Below are positions 17,661-26,585 of a stretch of 64,000 nt of DNA, piece by piece. A model generated the notes under the pieces. That model was not told where the DNA came from. It made no database searches and saw only the letters and a program-made list of their open reading frames with translations. The DNA is taken from positions 186,001 through 250,000 of the forward strand of contig JASBTX010000009.1 in NCBI GenBank assembly GCA_030148225.1, written 5' to 3'. Positions within the stretch are counted from its first letter, which is position 1. Every line of letters starts with the position of its first letter. The position numbers and the translations under genes were made by a program. The stretch is from Paracoccaceae bacterium (lineage in GTDB: Bacteria; Pseudomonadota; Alphaproteobacteria; Rhodobacterales; Rhodobacteraceae).

Positions 17661-19163
17661 ATGGGCGCGAGACGACAGGGACGACGCGAAAGGCTGGCGG
17701 CGCGGGCGCTGCCGCCGGTATTTGATCCATGCCCGCCGGGGCAGATCGGCGGGCAATACACACCGCTGACCGAGGCCGATATGCGCGCGATCTACGACAC
17801 AGCGCTCAGGCTTCTGGACCAGTTGGGGATGGGAGAGGTGCCCGACGCGCTGGCGCGCCAGATGCTGGCGCATGGCGCGCGGCAACGCGCAGACCGGATT
17901 TGTCTGCCACCAGCGCTGGTAGAGCGGGCCATGTCGACTGCAGCGCGGCAATTTCCGCTGCATGGGCGCGACCCGGCCCGGTCCATCGACGTGGGCGGCG
18001 ACCGGGTTTATTTCGGCACCGGCGGAGCAGCGGTCCAGACGCTGGATCTGGACACGGCTTCCTATCGCCCCTCCACCCTCAGGGACCTTTACGACTTCAC
18101 CCGCCTTCAGGATCAGCTTGCCAATGTCAGCTGGTTCACGCGCTGCTGCGTGGCTACGGATGTGCCGGATAATTTCGATCTGGACGTGAACACGGTCTTC
18201 GCGCTCCTGAAGGGAACGACCAAGCCTGTGGCAACTTCGTTCACGCTTGCAGCGCATATCGGCCCGATTGTCGATATGCTGAATATCGCATCAGATGGCG
18301 GATTTCGCGACCGTCCGTTCGTCAAGGCGCATATCAGCCCCGTCATCTCGCCCATGCGGTTCGGCGAAGACGCGGTGGATGTCACGCTGGAATGTCTGCG
18401 CCACAATATCCCGCTATCCTGTATCACCGCGGCGCAATCCGGCGCGACCGCACCAGCCACACTGGCCGGGTTTCTAGCGCAGTCCCTGGCCGAGACGCTG
18501 GCGTCACTGGTGATGGTCAACGTGTTCGAACCGGGCCATCCCATGGTATTTTCGAACTGGCCTTTCGTGATCGACCTCAGAACAGGCGCGTTCAGCGGCG
18601 GCGGTGGGGAAACGGCGGTGCTGAACGCGGCATCGGCGCAGATATCGAACTGGCTGGGCCTGCCATCCGGGGTCGCGGCCTCGATGACCGACGCCAAAGC
18701 TCTGGATGCGCAATATGGTGCGGAAAAGGCGATGACCGCGACGGCCGCAGCGCTGGCTGGCGGTAACCTGATCTACGAAAGCTCGGGCATGACGGCCGCG
18801 CTTTTGGGTGCCTCGTTCGAGGGTTTTGTGCTGGATGACGAGATGCATTCGCATATCTACCGCGCACTGAGGGGGATTGAAGTAAGCGACGAAACGCTTG
18901 GATTTGATGCCATCTGCGAAGCGGTGCTGGGCGAGGGCCATTTCCTGGGCGGCAATCACACCATGCAGGCGATGGAACGCGACTATTTCTATCCAAGGCT
19001 GGCGGATCGGGATGCGCCCATCACGTGGGAGGAAGGCGGTCGTCAGGACGTGTGGACAAAGGCGCGCGCGCGGGCCCGCGATATCCTGAGCACCCACCAT
19101 CCCGAATATCTGTCTGCAAGTGATGAGGCAGCGATACGGCAGCAGTTTAACATTCTGCTTTAA
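17661..19163 (+). CDS. Trimethylamine methyltransferase family (MttB-like) protein
   Basis: A 500-residue MttB/COG5598 family protein. The ATG at 17661 has a GGAGGG ribosome site a few bases upstream; longer in-frame starts lack one. The family TIM-barrel is recognisable from RVYFGTGGAAVQTLD, the DFTRLQDQLANVSWF segment, and YESSGMTAALLGASFEGFVLDDEM near the C-terminus. Archaeal MttB uses pyrrolysine, but no in-frame amber codon is seen, so this is a non-pyrrolysine homologue, a group that includes glycine-betaine and other quaternary-amine methyltransferases. Those transfer methyl to a corrinoid protein; no corrinoid protein or reactivase gene is adjacent. It pairs divergently with the flavoprotein gene. 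Confidence 0.88.
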   Translation: MGARRQGRRERLAARALPPVFDPCPPGQIGGQYTPLTEADMRAIYDTALRLLDQLGMGEVPDALARQMLAHGARQRADRICLPPALVERAMSTAARQFPLHGRDPARSIDVGGDRVYFGTGGAAVQTLDLDTASYRPSTLRDLYDFTRLQDQLANVSWFTRCCVATDVPDNFDLDVNTVFALLKGTTKPVATSFTLAAHIGPIVDMLNIASDGGFRDRPFVKAHISPVISPMRFGEDAVDVTLECLRHNIPLSCITAAQSGATAPATLAGFLAQSLAETLASLVMVNVFEPGHPMVFSNWPFVIDLRTGAFSGGGGETAVLNAASAQISNWLGLPSGVAASMTDAKALDAQYGAEKAMTATAAALAGGNLIYESSGMTAALLGASFEGFVLDDEMHSHIYRALRGIEVSDETLGFDAICEAVLGEGHFLGGNHTMQAMERDYFYPRLADRDAPITWEEGGRQDVWTKARARARDILSTHHPEYLSASDEAAIRQQFNILL

Positions 19164-19655
19164 CTTTGCCGGTACAAAATTTAATCAACAGCGGTACTTT
19201 CTAAATTCATACACATATGTATGTGGAAAGAATTATATATTATAATCAATATTTTAAGATCAGAAATGCAGTCATAAGGTAAATATTGAAATTTCACTGC
19301 AAGAGAGTGAGTCACCGATATGGACTGTGTCCCCAGCCATTCTGGATAAATTTGTTGTTTAGTTTCGTGTGATTAATAGCAATTACACGACTCCGGTCTG
19401 ACCTTTTCGATGATAAATATCGGAGCGCGTAGTCGTTTCGACCGACATTTTTATCCACAGAAATGCGCCAAAGATGATCGAAATTCGGGTGTGCTGGATA
19501 TAATCAGGCACTGATTTTGACCTGTGGATAAGTCAGTTGTTTTTCGCACAAATATCGCGTGAAAACAACATTAATAGCTTTAAAATCAACAGGATATGGT
19601 CAGTTTCAATGCTGAAGACGGTGTTTTCTCGTCCTTGTCGGGCCGAAATTGCCGC
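19164..19655. other. AT-rich gene-free region with DnaA boxes, possible replication origin
   Basis: No gene is seen in these 492 bases between two convergent genes. The segment 19201-19260 has only 11 G or C in 60 and contains a long A/T run around 19229-19255, like a DNA-unwinding element. Two perfect DnaA boxes are present in opposite orientation: TTATCCACA at 19451-19459 and TGTGGATAA at 19523-19531. Near matches to the looser TTATNCACA form, one base off, occur at 19207-19215 (TCATACACA), 19341-19349 (TCTGGATAA) and 19368-19376 (TGTGATTAA). Every complete gene left of 17.5 kb points away leftward. No usual origin neighbours (parAB, gidA, hemE, dnaA) are present, so the call stays tentative. 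Other options are a DnaA-titration site or a plain AT-rich spacer. Confidence 0.45.
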
Positions 19656-20357
19656 CTAACCGGTGCTCATCGCAAGGACGCGGCTGATCTCGGTCAGTGG
19701 GCGTCCGGACTGGTCCATCCATGTGTTGAACGCGTCCTGCGTCTTGCGCATTGCCGTTTTGGATGTGGGCGGTTTGTCGATCACACCTTCTGCGATCAAA
19801 CGTGCCACGACATCGCGCGACAGGATAAAACTGTCGACCCCTGAAAACCGCAGGAAATATTGACCGGTCGTTCCACCCAGCCGCGCGCCGCGCCGTTTCA
19901 TCAACTCGAGAAGCCCGACAAAATCCCGCGCAGGCCATTCGCGAAACGCCTTGCCGGCGCTGCCATATTCCTGTGCCAGTTCGCTGACGAAGACCGCGTT
20001 TTCCTGTACCGCCCGGATTTTGGTACCATTGCGGATGATGGCAGGGTCGGTGATCAGCCGATCAAACCATTCATCATCCATCATGGCGCAGGCCGCGACA
20101 TCGAACCCGCGAAAGGCGGTCTCGAAGCCGGGCCATTTCGCCTCAACAACCTTCCACGAGAAACCGGCCTGAAAGATCGCGCGCGTCATACGGGAAAGCC
20201 AGCGGTCGTCGCCTTCATCTAATGCAGGGCTCTTGGCGCCAGCCTCAGCTAGCCGGGCGTTCAGCGCAGCAGCCCCGCCGTGACGATTGGCCGAAATCTC
20301 GAATATCTGATCAAAGCTACGCATCGCCTGCCCCTCCGCCGGTTCGAAGAAGTTCAT
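19656..20357 (-). CDS. DNA-3-methyladenine glycosylase I (Tag) family protein
   Basis: About 233 residues, starting MNFFEPAEGQA or eleven codons later at MRSFDQIFE. It matches the Tag/Adenine_glyco family: FQAGFSWKVVEAKWPGFETAFRGFD, followed by DPAIIRNGTKIRAVQENA. Tag removes 3-methyladenine from alkylated DNA in base-excision repair. The Cys/His residues that bind zinc in the E. coli enzyme are not obvious, so it is a divergent member and its exact lesion range is uncertain. The frame stays open far upstream, but that part is the shadow of the glycerate kinase gene on the other strand. The two genes are divergent with about 105 bases between. Confidence 0.8.
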   Translation of the reverse strand: MNFFEPAEGQAMRSFDQIFEISANRHGGAAALNARLAEAGAKSPALDEGDDRWLSRMTRAIFQAGFSWKVVEAKWPGFETAFRGFDVAACAMMDDEWFDRLITDPAIIRNGTKIRAVQENAVFVSELAQEYGSAGKAFREWPARDFVGLLELMKRRGARLGGTTGQYFLRFSGVDSFILSRDVVARLIAEGVIDKPPTSKTAMRKTQDAFNTWMDQSGRPLTEISRVLAMSTG

Positions 20358-20462
20358 ATCCCAAATGCGCGCCAATTGAAATTCGCGCGGCAAATTCAGG
20401 TCCCGCGCTTGCGCCCCGCCCGGCAATTGCCGATGAAAGGCGCGAGCGCGGAGATGGTTTCG

Positions 20463-21713
20463 ATGAATGCCGAGAATATCCTGAGAGAGCTTTTCAAGGT
20501 AGCCGTCGATGCGGCTGATCCGATGCTTGCAGTGCCGGTCGCGCTGCCGCCCCGACCCGAAGGACGGATCGTCGTGGTGGGTGCGGGCAAAGCGTCCGCC
20601 CGTATGGCCGAAGCCGCCGAAACCGCCTGGGGCCCGCTGACCGGCCTTGTCATCACGCGCTACGGTTTTGGACGCCCGACAAAGGGTATCGAGATTGCAG
20701 AAGCCGCGCATCCCGTGCCCGATGCCGCCGGGCAGGCGGCGACAATGCGGATGCTCGATCTGCTGGATACTCTGGGTGGGGACGATTTCGTGCTCTCGCT
20801 CATCTCGGGCGGTGGCTCGGCGCTGCTGACCGCCCCGGCCGGCGATATCACGCTTGCCGAAAAGCAGATGCTGAATGATGCGCTTTTGCGCTCGGGTGCG
20901 CCGATCGACCAGATGAATACGGTGCGCAAGCATCTGAGCAGGGTCAAGGGCGGGCAACTGGCAGCGCGGGCCGCACCCGCACGGATGCTGTCGCTGATGA
21001 TTTCTGATGTGCCGGGCGATGATCCGGCCTTTATCGCGTCGGGCCCGACTGTCGGAGATGATACCAGCCCTGCAGATGCGCTCGGAATTCTGGAGGCATA
21101 CAGGATCACGCCCGTGCCATCGGTCAGGGCGGTCCTTGATGGGGGTTCCGGTGTGTTGCCGGTGGGTCATCCCGATCTCACCCATTGCCGCAACATCGTG
21201 ATTTCCGCACCCTCGCAATCGCTGGCCGCCGCCGCCCGCGCCGCAGCGGCACGTGGACTGGATGTCGAGGTTCTGGGCGACGCGCTTGAGGGGGAGGCGC
21301 GCGATCTCGCGCGATCTCAGGCTAAGCTTGCGATGGATATACAAAGCGGTCTCAAGAAACCCAAGCTCTTGATTTCCGGGGGTGAATGCACTGTCTCGCA
21401 TCGTGGCGGCGGCACCGGTGGACCGAACGCGGAGTTTGCCCTTGCGGCAGGCATCGCGCTGAAGGGCGCCCCGGGTATTCATTTGATTGCATGCGATACC
21501 GATGGCGTGGACGGCGCTGCCGATGTTGCTGGTGCCGTTGTTGGCCCGGACTTTCCCCAGCGCGCCATCACTGCCGGGGTTGACCCGCATGAGGCGCTTG
21601 ATCGCAGCGATAGTCATGGGTTTTTCGAGCGGATCGGCGGGCAGGTGGTGACGGGCCCGACCCTGACAAATGTCAATGATTTCCGGGCCATTCTGATCGA
21701 GCCACTCAGATGA
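20463..21713 (+). CDS. Glycerate 2-kinase, MOFRL family
   Basis: A 416-residue class of glycerate kinase that makes 2-phosphoglycerate from glycerate, linking glyoxylate and serine metabolism to glycolysis. The start MNAENILREL is preferred, with GCGGAG about ten bases upstream. Motifs include VVVGAGKASARMAEA near the N-terminus, SLISGGGSALLTAPAGDITL, ISDVPGDDPAFIASGPT, and the MOFRL region ISGGECTVSHRGGGTGGPNAEFAL with CDTDGVDGAADVAGA. It is not in an evident operon. The assignment is secure at family level; hydroxypyruvate reductase is a label sometimes misapplied to this family. Confidence 0.9.
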   Translation: MNAENILRELFKVAVDAADPMLAVPVALPPRPEGRIVVVGAGKASARMAEAAETAWGPLTGLVITRYGFGRPTKGIEIAEAAHPVPDAAGQAATMRMLDLLDTLGGDDFVLSLISGGGSALLTAPAGDITLAEKQMLNDALLRSGAPIDQMNTVRKHLSRVKGGQLAARAAPARMLSLMISDVPGDDPAFIASGPTVGDDTSPADALGILEAYRITPVPSVRAVLDGGSGVLPVGHPDLTHCRNIVISAPSQSLAAAARAAAARGLDVEVLGDALEGEARDLARSQAKLAMDIQSGLKKPKLLISGGECTVSHRGGGTGGPNAEFALAAGIALKGAPGIHLIACDTDGVDGAADVAGAVVGPDFPQRAITAGVDPHEALDRSDSHGFFERIGGQVVTGPTLTNVNDFRAILIEPLR

Positions 21714-21841
21714 TTCATATTCGCGAACTGCAAACGTCACCCGTTCGGAACGCCTTGGTATTGTCTCGTGTATCCGAATGAAATCAGTATCCGAACCGGA
21801 ACTGACAGCCCCATAACGGAGTGCGCACGATCTTTGGCTGC

Positions 21842-23242
21842 ATGAGGAAACACCGGGCCATCACCGCCGCACTGATCACCGGATGGGGTGTTATCCAGGC
21901 CCATTCGGCAGAGGCCCATGCGGCGGAGCAGGGATTTGTCCTGTTGTTGCCGACGGGATATTATTCAGCCGCCGGAACGGGGGTTGTATTGTTGACCATC
22001 GTCATTCTGGCCCGCCGCCGGTATAAACCTCTCTACAGCGCTCTGGTGCTTTGTCAGTTGTCCCCGCGCGGATGGCCCAGATTCCGGATTTTCACAAGTA
22101 TACTAACATTCCTTCTGTTCCTGTTTCTGCTGTGGCAGGGGGTATTTGGCCCGGCCGATCCGCTGCGTAATCTGCTGCCGCTGGTCCTTTGGACGTTGTG
22201 GTGGCCGCTATTGCCCGTCGCGCAAGGGCTTTTTGGCAATCTATGGCGCTGGTGCAATCCGTGGGATGGCCCGCTCTGGCTTATCCGGCGCATGACAGGC
22301 CGCCGATATGGCCGCAAATATCCCACAAACCTCGGGTATAGCATTGGAATAATTTCCTTTTTGGGTTTCATGGGGTTCCTTGTCGTTGATCCTGCCCCCG
22401 CCGATCCTGCGCGTCTGGCCATGGTGGTGGGTTTGTATTGGCTGGCGCATCTTTTTGGGGGGCTTGTCTTTGGGCCGGTCTGGTTTCGACGCGCCGAAGG
22501 GATAACGATGGTGCTGCATCTCTTTGCCGGGGTCAGCATGCTGGGCCGTGCCCGTGCGCGCTTGAAACTGGGCCTTCCGGGCTGGCGAGTGACCGGGCGC
22601 CACGCACCGCCCCTGGGTTGGGCAATCCTCGCGCTCCTGATGCTGGGCAGTGGCAGTTTTGACGGTCTGAACGAAACATTCTGGTGGTTCGGAATGATCG
22701 GTATCAACCCGCTGGAGTTTCCGGGCCGCAGCGCTGTCATCCTGCCGAATTTCGTTGGCCTTTTGATCGCCAATTTGCTGCTTTTGACCATTTTTGCAGG
22801 AGTCATCCGGGTGGGAGGCACCATCGCTGGGCGGTCCGGTTCGTTTGCGCCGGATTTTCGGCGCTTTGCGCTGACGGTGCTGCCAATCGCGCTTGGCTAC
22901 CACATTGCCCATTTCCTGCCGGGTTTTCTGGTTGAGATACAGTATGTTGCCCTTGCCCTGAACGATCCGTTCCGTACCGGTGCAAACTTTCTGGGGCTCG
23001 AAGGGTACTATGTGACAACCGGGTTTTTCAATACTCGCGACAGCGTGCGGCTGATCTGGCTGACGCAGGCCGGGGCCGTGGTGCTGGGCCATGTGATGGC
23101 CGTTTTGATGGCGCATGACTTGGCGCAAGGATCGGGTTCCGCGGCCGGTCGGAACCGGTGGGCAGAATTCCCGACAGCGATTTTCATGGTGGCCTACACG
23201 GTTTTTGGTCTGTGGTTGCTGGCGGCACCGCGCGGGCTTTAG
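21842..23242 (+). CDS. Polytopic membrane protein of unknown function
   Basis: About 466 residues. The N-terminus has a signal-like stretch ending in AHSAEAHAAEQG, then a run of hydrophobic segments (FVLLLPTGYYSAAGTGVVLLTIVI, ILTFLLFLFLLW, LLPLVLWTLWWPLLPVAQ and more), giving roughly ten to twelve membrane spans. A conserved-looking aromatic patch LWRWCNPWDGP follows the third or fourth span. I do not recognise an enzymatic family with certainty. A GTG at 21821 is an alternative start. It lies about 100 bases upstream of the branched-chain-type ABC transporter operon on the same strand, so a link to uptake of that substrate is possible but not shown. Confidence 0.75.
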   Translation: MRKHRAITAALITGWGVIQAHSAEAHAAEQGFVLLLPTGYYSAAGTGVVLLTIVILARRRYKPLYSALVLCQLSPRGWPRFRIFTSILTFLLFLFLLWQGVFGPADPLRNLLPLVLWTLWWPLLPVAQGLFGNLWRWCNPWDGPLWLIRRMTGRRYGRKYPTNLGYSIGIISFLGFMGFLVVDPAPADPARLAMVVGLYWLAHLFGGLVFGPVWFRRAEGITMVLHLFAGVSMLGRARARLKLGLPGWRVTGRHAPPLGWAILALLMLGSGSFDGLNETFWWFGMIGINPLEFPGRSAVILPNFVGLLIANLLLLTIFAGVIRVGGTIAGRSGSFAPDFRRFALTVLPIALGYHIAHFLPGFLVEIQYVALALNDPFRTGANFLGLEGYYVTTGFFNTRDSVRLIWLTQAGAVVLGHVMAVLMAHDLAQGSGSAAGRNRWAEFPTAIFMVAYTVFGLWLLAAPRGL

Positions 23243-23341
23243 ACGGCGAAAAAACTAGACAAGTCTGAAAATTGTTAGCACGATATCGATTATCAGCGCC
23301 CGTCTGGTGGCGCTGGCTGGCTGGACACGGGGGATTGAGAC

Positions 23342-24634
23342 ATGACCAAATCGGTAAAATCAGGTGCGGTGACGACACGTCGCGGCGCATTGAAAACGCT
23401 GGGTATCGGGGCGGGCGCCGCCACGCTGCCGCTATGGGCACGTTACGCGGATGCGCAATCATCTGCACCGATCAAGATCGGATTTCAGGTTCACCGGACG
23501 GGGATCGGCGCGGCCTATGGGCGCTGGTATGATCGTACCACCACGGCAGCGGCAAAGATGATCAACGACAATGGCGGCATCAACGGGCGCATGGTCGAAA
23601 TCATTGCCGAAGATGACGGCACCGACCCCAAGCGGGGCGCGGAAGTGGTAGAGAAATTCGCGACACAGTATAATTGCGATGTCGGTTTCGGCACGCTGTT
23701 CAGCCACGTGGTATTTGGATCTGCACCGCGCGCGGGTGAACTGAAACTGCCTTATTTCGTGGTTTCCGAGGGCCATCATGTGGCCAGTGGTGCGCTGAAC
23801 CGCTATACGCTTCAGCCCGGTATCACCGATGTGAAAAGCCAGGTTCAGGCCATGGCGCCGTTCGTGGCGTCGAACCTGGGCAAAAAGGTCACGATGATCT
23901 TCCCTGATTTTGCCTTTGGGCATGATCACCGGGATTTCTTTACCGCCGCGATCGAGGCGCAGGGCGGTCAGGTTCTTGAGCATATCGCCATTCCGCCGAC
24001 CGAAACCTCCTTTACCCGGTATTTCCCCAAGATCCCGCGCGACACCGAGGTGATCTATCATGTCATGGTTGGGCCTGCGGTGCTGACCTTTGTCAAAGAG
24101 CTTGGTGAATTCTTTGGCCCCAGCCGCCCGGAACTCTTTGGTTTCATTGATAGTCTTGAGGCTGTCGATATCGGCAGCGCCGGGCTGGAATTCCTTGACG
24201 GCACCTATTTCTGGGAGGGCAATCCGCGCTATGCGCAGGAAAACCAATCCGAATTTGACAAGGCCTATCGTGCCGCAGTTGGTGTGGACGACAATGGCGC
24301 GTCGCTGTCGGACTCCAAGGATATCGCGACCTATTCCCACATGTTCGGCTGCTGGGAGACGCTGAACATCATCAAGCGCGGGATGGAGGCCTCGGGATAT
24401 GCCGGGCCGGATGATCGCGCCAGCCTCATCGAGGCCGTGGAGGCGATGTCGGACATGCCGCATTCGCTGGAACATCCGCAGGGGGCCAAACGCTTTAACG
24501 GCAAAACGCATCAGACATTCGGACACCAGTACATCACACGGGTGACCGATGGAAAACTGATCCTCGCGCATACAACGTCGATCGAGGATACGCTTTATCC
24601 AGACGAGGTCGATTACACGACACAGTCCTTCTGA
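23342..24634 (+). CDS. ABC transporter substrate-binding protein, branched-chain amino acid type
   Basis: A 430-residue periplasmic binding protein of the LivJ/receptor family (type I fold). The N-terminus has a twin-arginine signal (TTRRGALKTLGIGAGAA) cleaved near ADAQS. The mature protein starts IKIGFQVHRTGIGAAYG and continues with IAEDDGTDPKRGAEVVEKFA and GKKVTMIFPDFAFGHDHRDFF, typical of the two-lobed fold. It is the first gene of a five-gene importer operon. The family carries branched-chain amino acids, amides or urea; the ligand is not readable here. Confidence 0.92.
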   Translation: MTKSVKSGAVTTRRGALKTLGIGAGAATLPLWARYADAQSSAPIKIGFQVHRTGIGAAYGRWYDRTTTAAAKMINDNGGINGRMVEIIAEDDGTDPKRGAEVVEKFATQYNCDVGFGTLFSHVVFGSAPRAGELKLPYFVVSEGHHVASGALNRYTLQPGITDVKSQVQAMAPFVASNLGKKVTMIFPDFAFGHDHRDFFTAAIEAQGGQVLEHIAIPPTETSFTRYFPKIPRDTEVIYHVMVGPAVLTFVKELGEFFGPSRPELFGFIDSLEAVDIGSAGLEFLDGTYFWEGNPRYAQENQSEFDKAYRAAVGVDDNGASLSDSKDIATYSHMFGCWETLNIIKRGMEASGYAGPDDRASLIEAVEAMSDMPHSLEHPQGAKRFNGKTHQTFGHQYITRVTDGKLILAHTTSIEDTLYPDEVDYTTQSF

Positions 24635-24705
24635 TCGGCGCTGATCCTGCCCTGCCATCATCGGTGGCAGGGCGGTGCCCCGGGGTGGTGAGCCGGATGT
24701 AACCC

Positions 24706-25644
24706 ATGGAATTTGGTCCTTATCTCATGCTCGCCTCACTCGAAGGGGCGGTCACAACGGCGGTGCTGAGCCTGACAGCGGTCGGACTGAGCCTTGTTTT
24801 CGGGGTGATGCGGGTCGTCAACGTGGCCCATGGCGAATTTTTCATGCTGGGCGCGGTGCTGGCCTGGTGGATCGCATCCGCCATTGGCGGCATGGGGGGC
24901 AATCCGGCGCTGGGCTTTGTGATCGCGCTGGTGCTGGCACCGCTTGTGGTGGGCAGTATCGCCGCGGTGGCCGATCTGACCATCCTCAGCCGGATCGACT
25001 ATGACCCCGAGCGGACGATCGTCGCAACGATCGGGCTTCTTTATATCATGCAGCAGGTCACGCTGATGACTTACGGTCCGGATGCCCGCCCGGTCGAGGC
25101 ACCGTTCAACGCCCGTATCGCGCTGCCCTGGGTCGAATTCGCGGACGGGCGGCCCCAGATCTACTGGCCGTGGGGGTTTGGCACCACGACCTACAAGCTG
25201 GGCGTAATCGTGGCGGCGGCGATTGTGCTGCTTGGGGTCTGGTTCGTGATGGCGCGTACGCGCATCGGGCTGATCATGCGCGCCACACAGCTGGACCGTG
25301 ACATGGCGCTAGCCTTTGGGATACCGGTGGGCCGGGTCTATGCCTTTGTTTTCGGTCTTGGGGCTGGGCTGGCAGCGCTGGCGGCGGTTCTGGTCGTGCC
25401 GATCCAGCAGGCGCACTACCTGATGGGGGGTGATCCGCTGCTCTTGTCATTTATCGTGGTGATCATCGGCGGGCTGGGCAGCCTGCCGGGCACGGTGCTG
25501 GCCGCGCTGCTGATCGGGATGAGCGATGGTATCATCTCGGTCTTTTTCTCGCCGACACTGGCCAAGATCATCGCGACGTTGCTGGTGGCGCTGGTGCTGG
25601 TATTTCGCCCGCAGGGCCTCTTTGGCACGCGGGCAACACGATGA
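24706..25644 (+). CDS. Branched-chain amino acid-type ABC permease LivH
   Basis: A 312-residue inner-membrane permease with about eight hydrophobic segments. The family hallmark GLSLVFGVMRVVNVAHGEFFMLGA lies near the N-terminus and MRATQLDRDMALAFGIPVGRVYAFVFGLGAGLAALAAVL towards the middle, the latter holding the EAA-type loop that contacts the ATPase. It follows the binding-protein gene by about 70 bases. The stop overlaps the start of the second permease gene by four bases (ATGA), so the two are translationally coupled. Confidence 0.94.
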   Translation: MEFGPYLMLASLEGAVTTAVLSLTAVGLSLVFGVMRVVNVAHGEFFMLGAVLAWWIASAIGGMGGNPALGFVIALVLAPLVVGSIAAVADLTILSRIDYDPERTIVATIGLLYIMQQVTLMTYGPDARPVEAPFNARIALPWVEFADGRPQIYWPWGFGTTTYKLGVIVAAAIVLLGVWFVMARTRIGLIMRATQLDRDMALAFGIPVGRVYAFVFGLGAGLAALAAVLVVPIQQAHYLMGGDPLLLSFIVVIIGGLGSLPGTVLAALLIGMSDGIISVFFSPTLAKIIATLLVALVLVFRPQGLFGTRATR

Positions 25645-26585
25645 CGGCGGTGCGAAAATCACTGCTTCTGCATGGCGGGCTTCTGATCGTGCTTTTCGGA
25701 CTTCAGTTCGTGCTGCCAGCTTATCACCACGGCAATCTGGCGCGGATCATGGTGCTGGCCAGCTATGCCATCGGATATAACGTGCTCTTTGGCTATACCG
25801 GCCTGCTCAGCCTTGGTCATGCGATGTTCTTTGCCGCCGGCATGTATGGCATGGGGCTTGGCATCCGGTTTCTTGAGATGTCACCGGCGCTGGCGCTGCT
25901 GGCGGGGCTGGCGGCGGGGCTGATTCTGGCGCTGGTGGTGGGGTATCTCGCGCTCAGAACGGTGGGCGTGGCCTTCATGATCGTCACGCTGATGTTCGCC
26001 CAGGCGCTGTTCCTGACGATCCTCTATTTCGGGAAATGGACGCGGGGCGACGAGGGCTTTGTCATCCAGCAGCCCGAGCGTGTGCTCTGGGGGATTGATC
26101 TGAGCGATCCGGTAAACCGGTACTTCGCGGCGCTGTTGCTGTTTGCCGTCTGCCTGCTGGTTTCGCTCTGGCTGATCCAACGACCGGTCGGGCGGGTGCT
26201 GATCGCGATCCGGGAAAATCAGGAGCGGGCCCGGATGCTGGGCTATGACATTTTCGCGCATAAACTGGCGGCGGTGATGATTTCGGGCGGAATATCGGCC
26301 CTCGCAGGGGCGGTCTACGGGCTGCTATTCGGCTATGTCGGGGCCACTTTCGCATCGGTGCAATATTCGATCTTTCCGCTCTTATGGGTCCTTTTGGGTG
26401 GTGCGGGCACGGTGTTGGGACCCTTTGTCGGAACGCTGTTCATGTTTTACCTGATCGATCTCTCGAGCGCGCTGACCACGGCACATATGCTGATCGCCGG
26501 GGTGGTGCTGGTGGCGGTCACTTTATTCGCACAGCAGGGGATCGTCGGTGAACTGCGCCGCCGGTTCTGGCGGTGGCTGCCGTGA
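25641..26585 (+). CDS. Branched-chain amino acid-type ABC permease LivM
   Basis: A 314-residue permease with N-terminal extension and multiple hydrophobic spans. NVLFGYTGLLSLGHAMFFAAGMYGMGLG and AIRENQERARMLGYDIFAHKLAAVMISGGISALAGAVYG are typical LivM segments, the latter the ATPase-coupling loop. It overlaps livH at its start and the ATPase gene at its stop, so subunit stoichiometry is probably kept by coupled translation. It forms the heteromeric channel with the upstream permease. Confidence 0.94.
   Translation: MTAVRKSLLLHGGLLIVLFGLQFVLPAYHHGNLARIMVLASYAIGYNVLFGYTGLLSLGHAMFFAAGMYGMGLGIRFLEMSPALALLAGLAAGLILALVVGYLALRTVGVAFMIVTLMFAQALFLTILYFGKWTRGDEGFVIQQPERVLWGIDLSDPVNRYFAALLLFAVCLLVSLWLIQRPVGRVLIAIRENQERARMLGYDIFAHKLAAVMISGGISALAGAVYGLLFGYVGATFASVQYSIFPLLWVLLGGAGTVLGPFVGTLFMFYLIDLSSALTTAHMLIAGVVLVAVTLFAQQGIVGELRRRFWRWLP

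Noticed and set aside
20358-21740. Upstream part of a very long minus-strand frame that continues from the DNA glycosylase gene
   Set aside because: It is antisense to the clear glycerate kinase gene and has low-complexity Arg/His/Gln composition typical of a shadow frame.
23459-24661. A 400-residue minus-strand frame over the Liv-type binding-protein gene
   Set aside because: Arg/His-rich shadow frame; the plus-strand gene has a signal peptide and family motifs.
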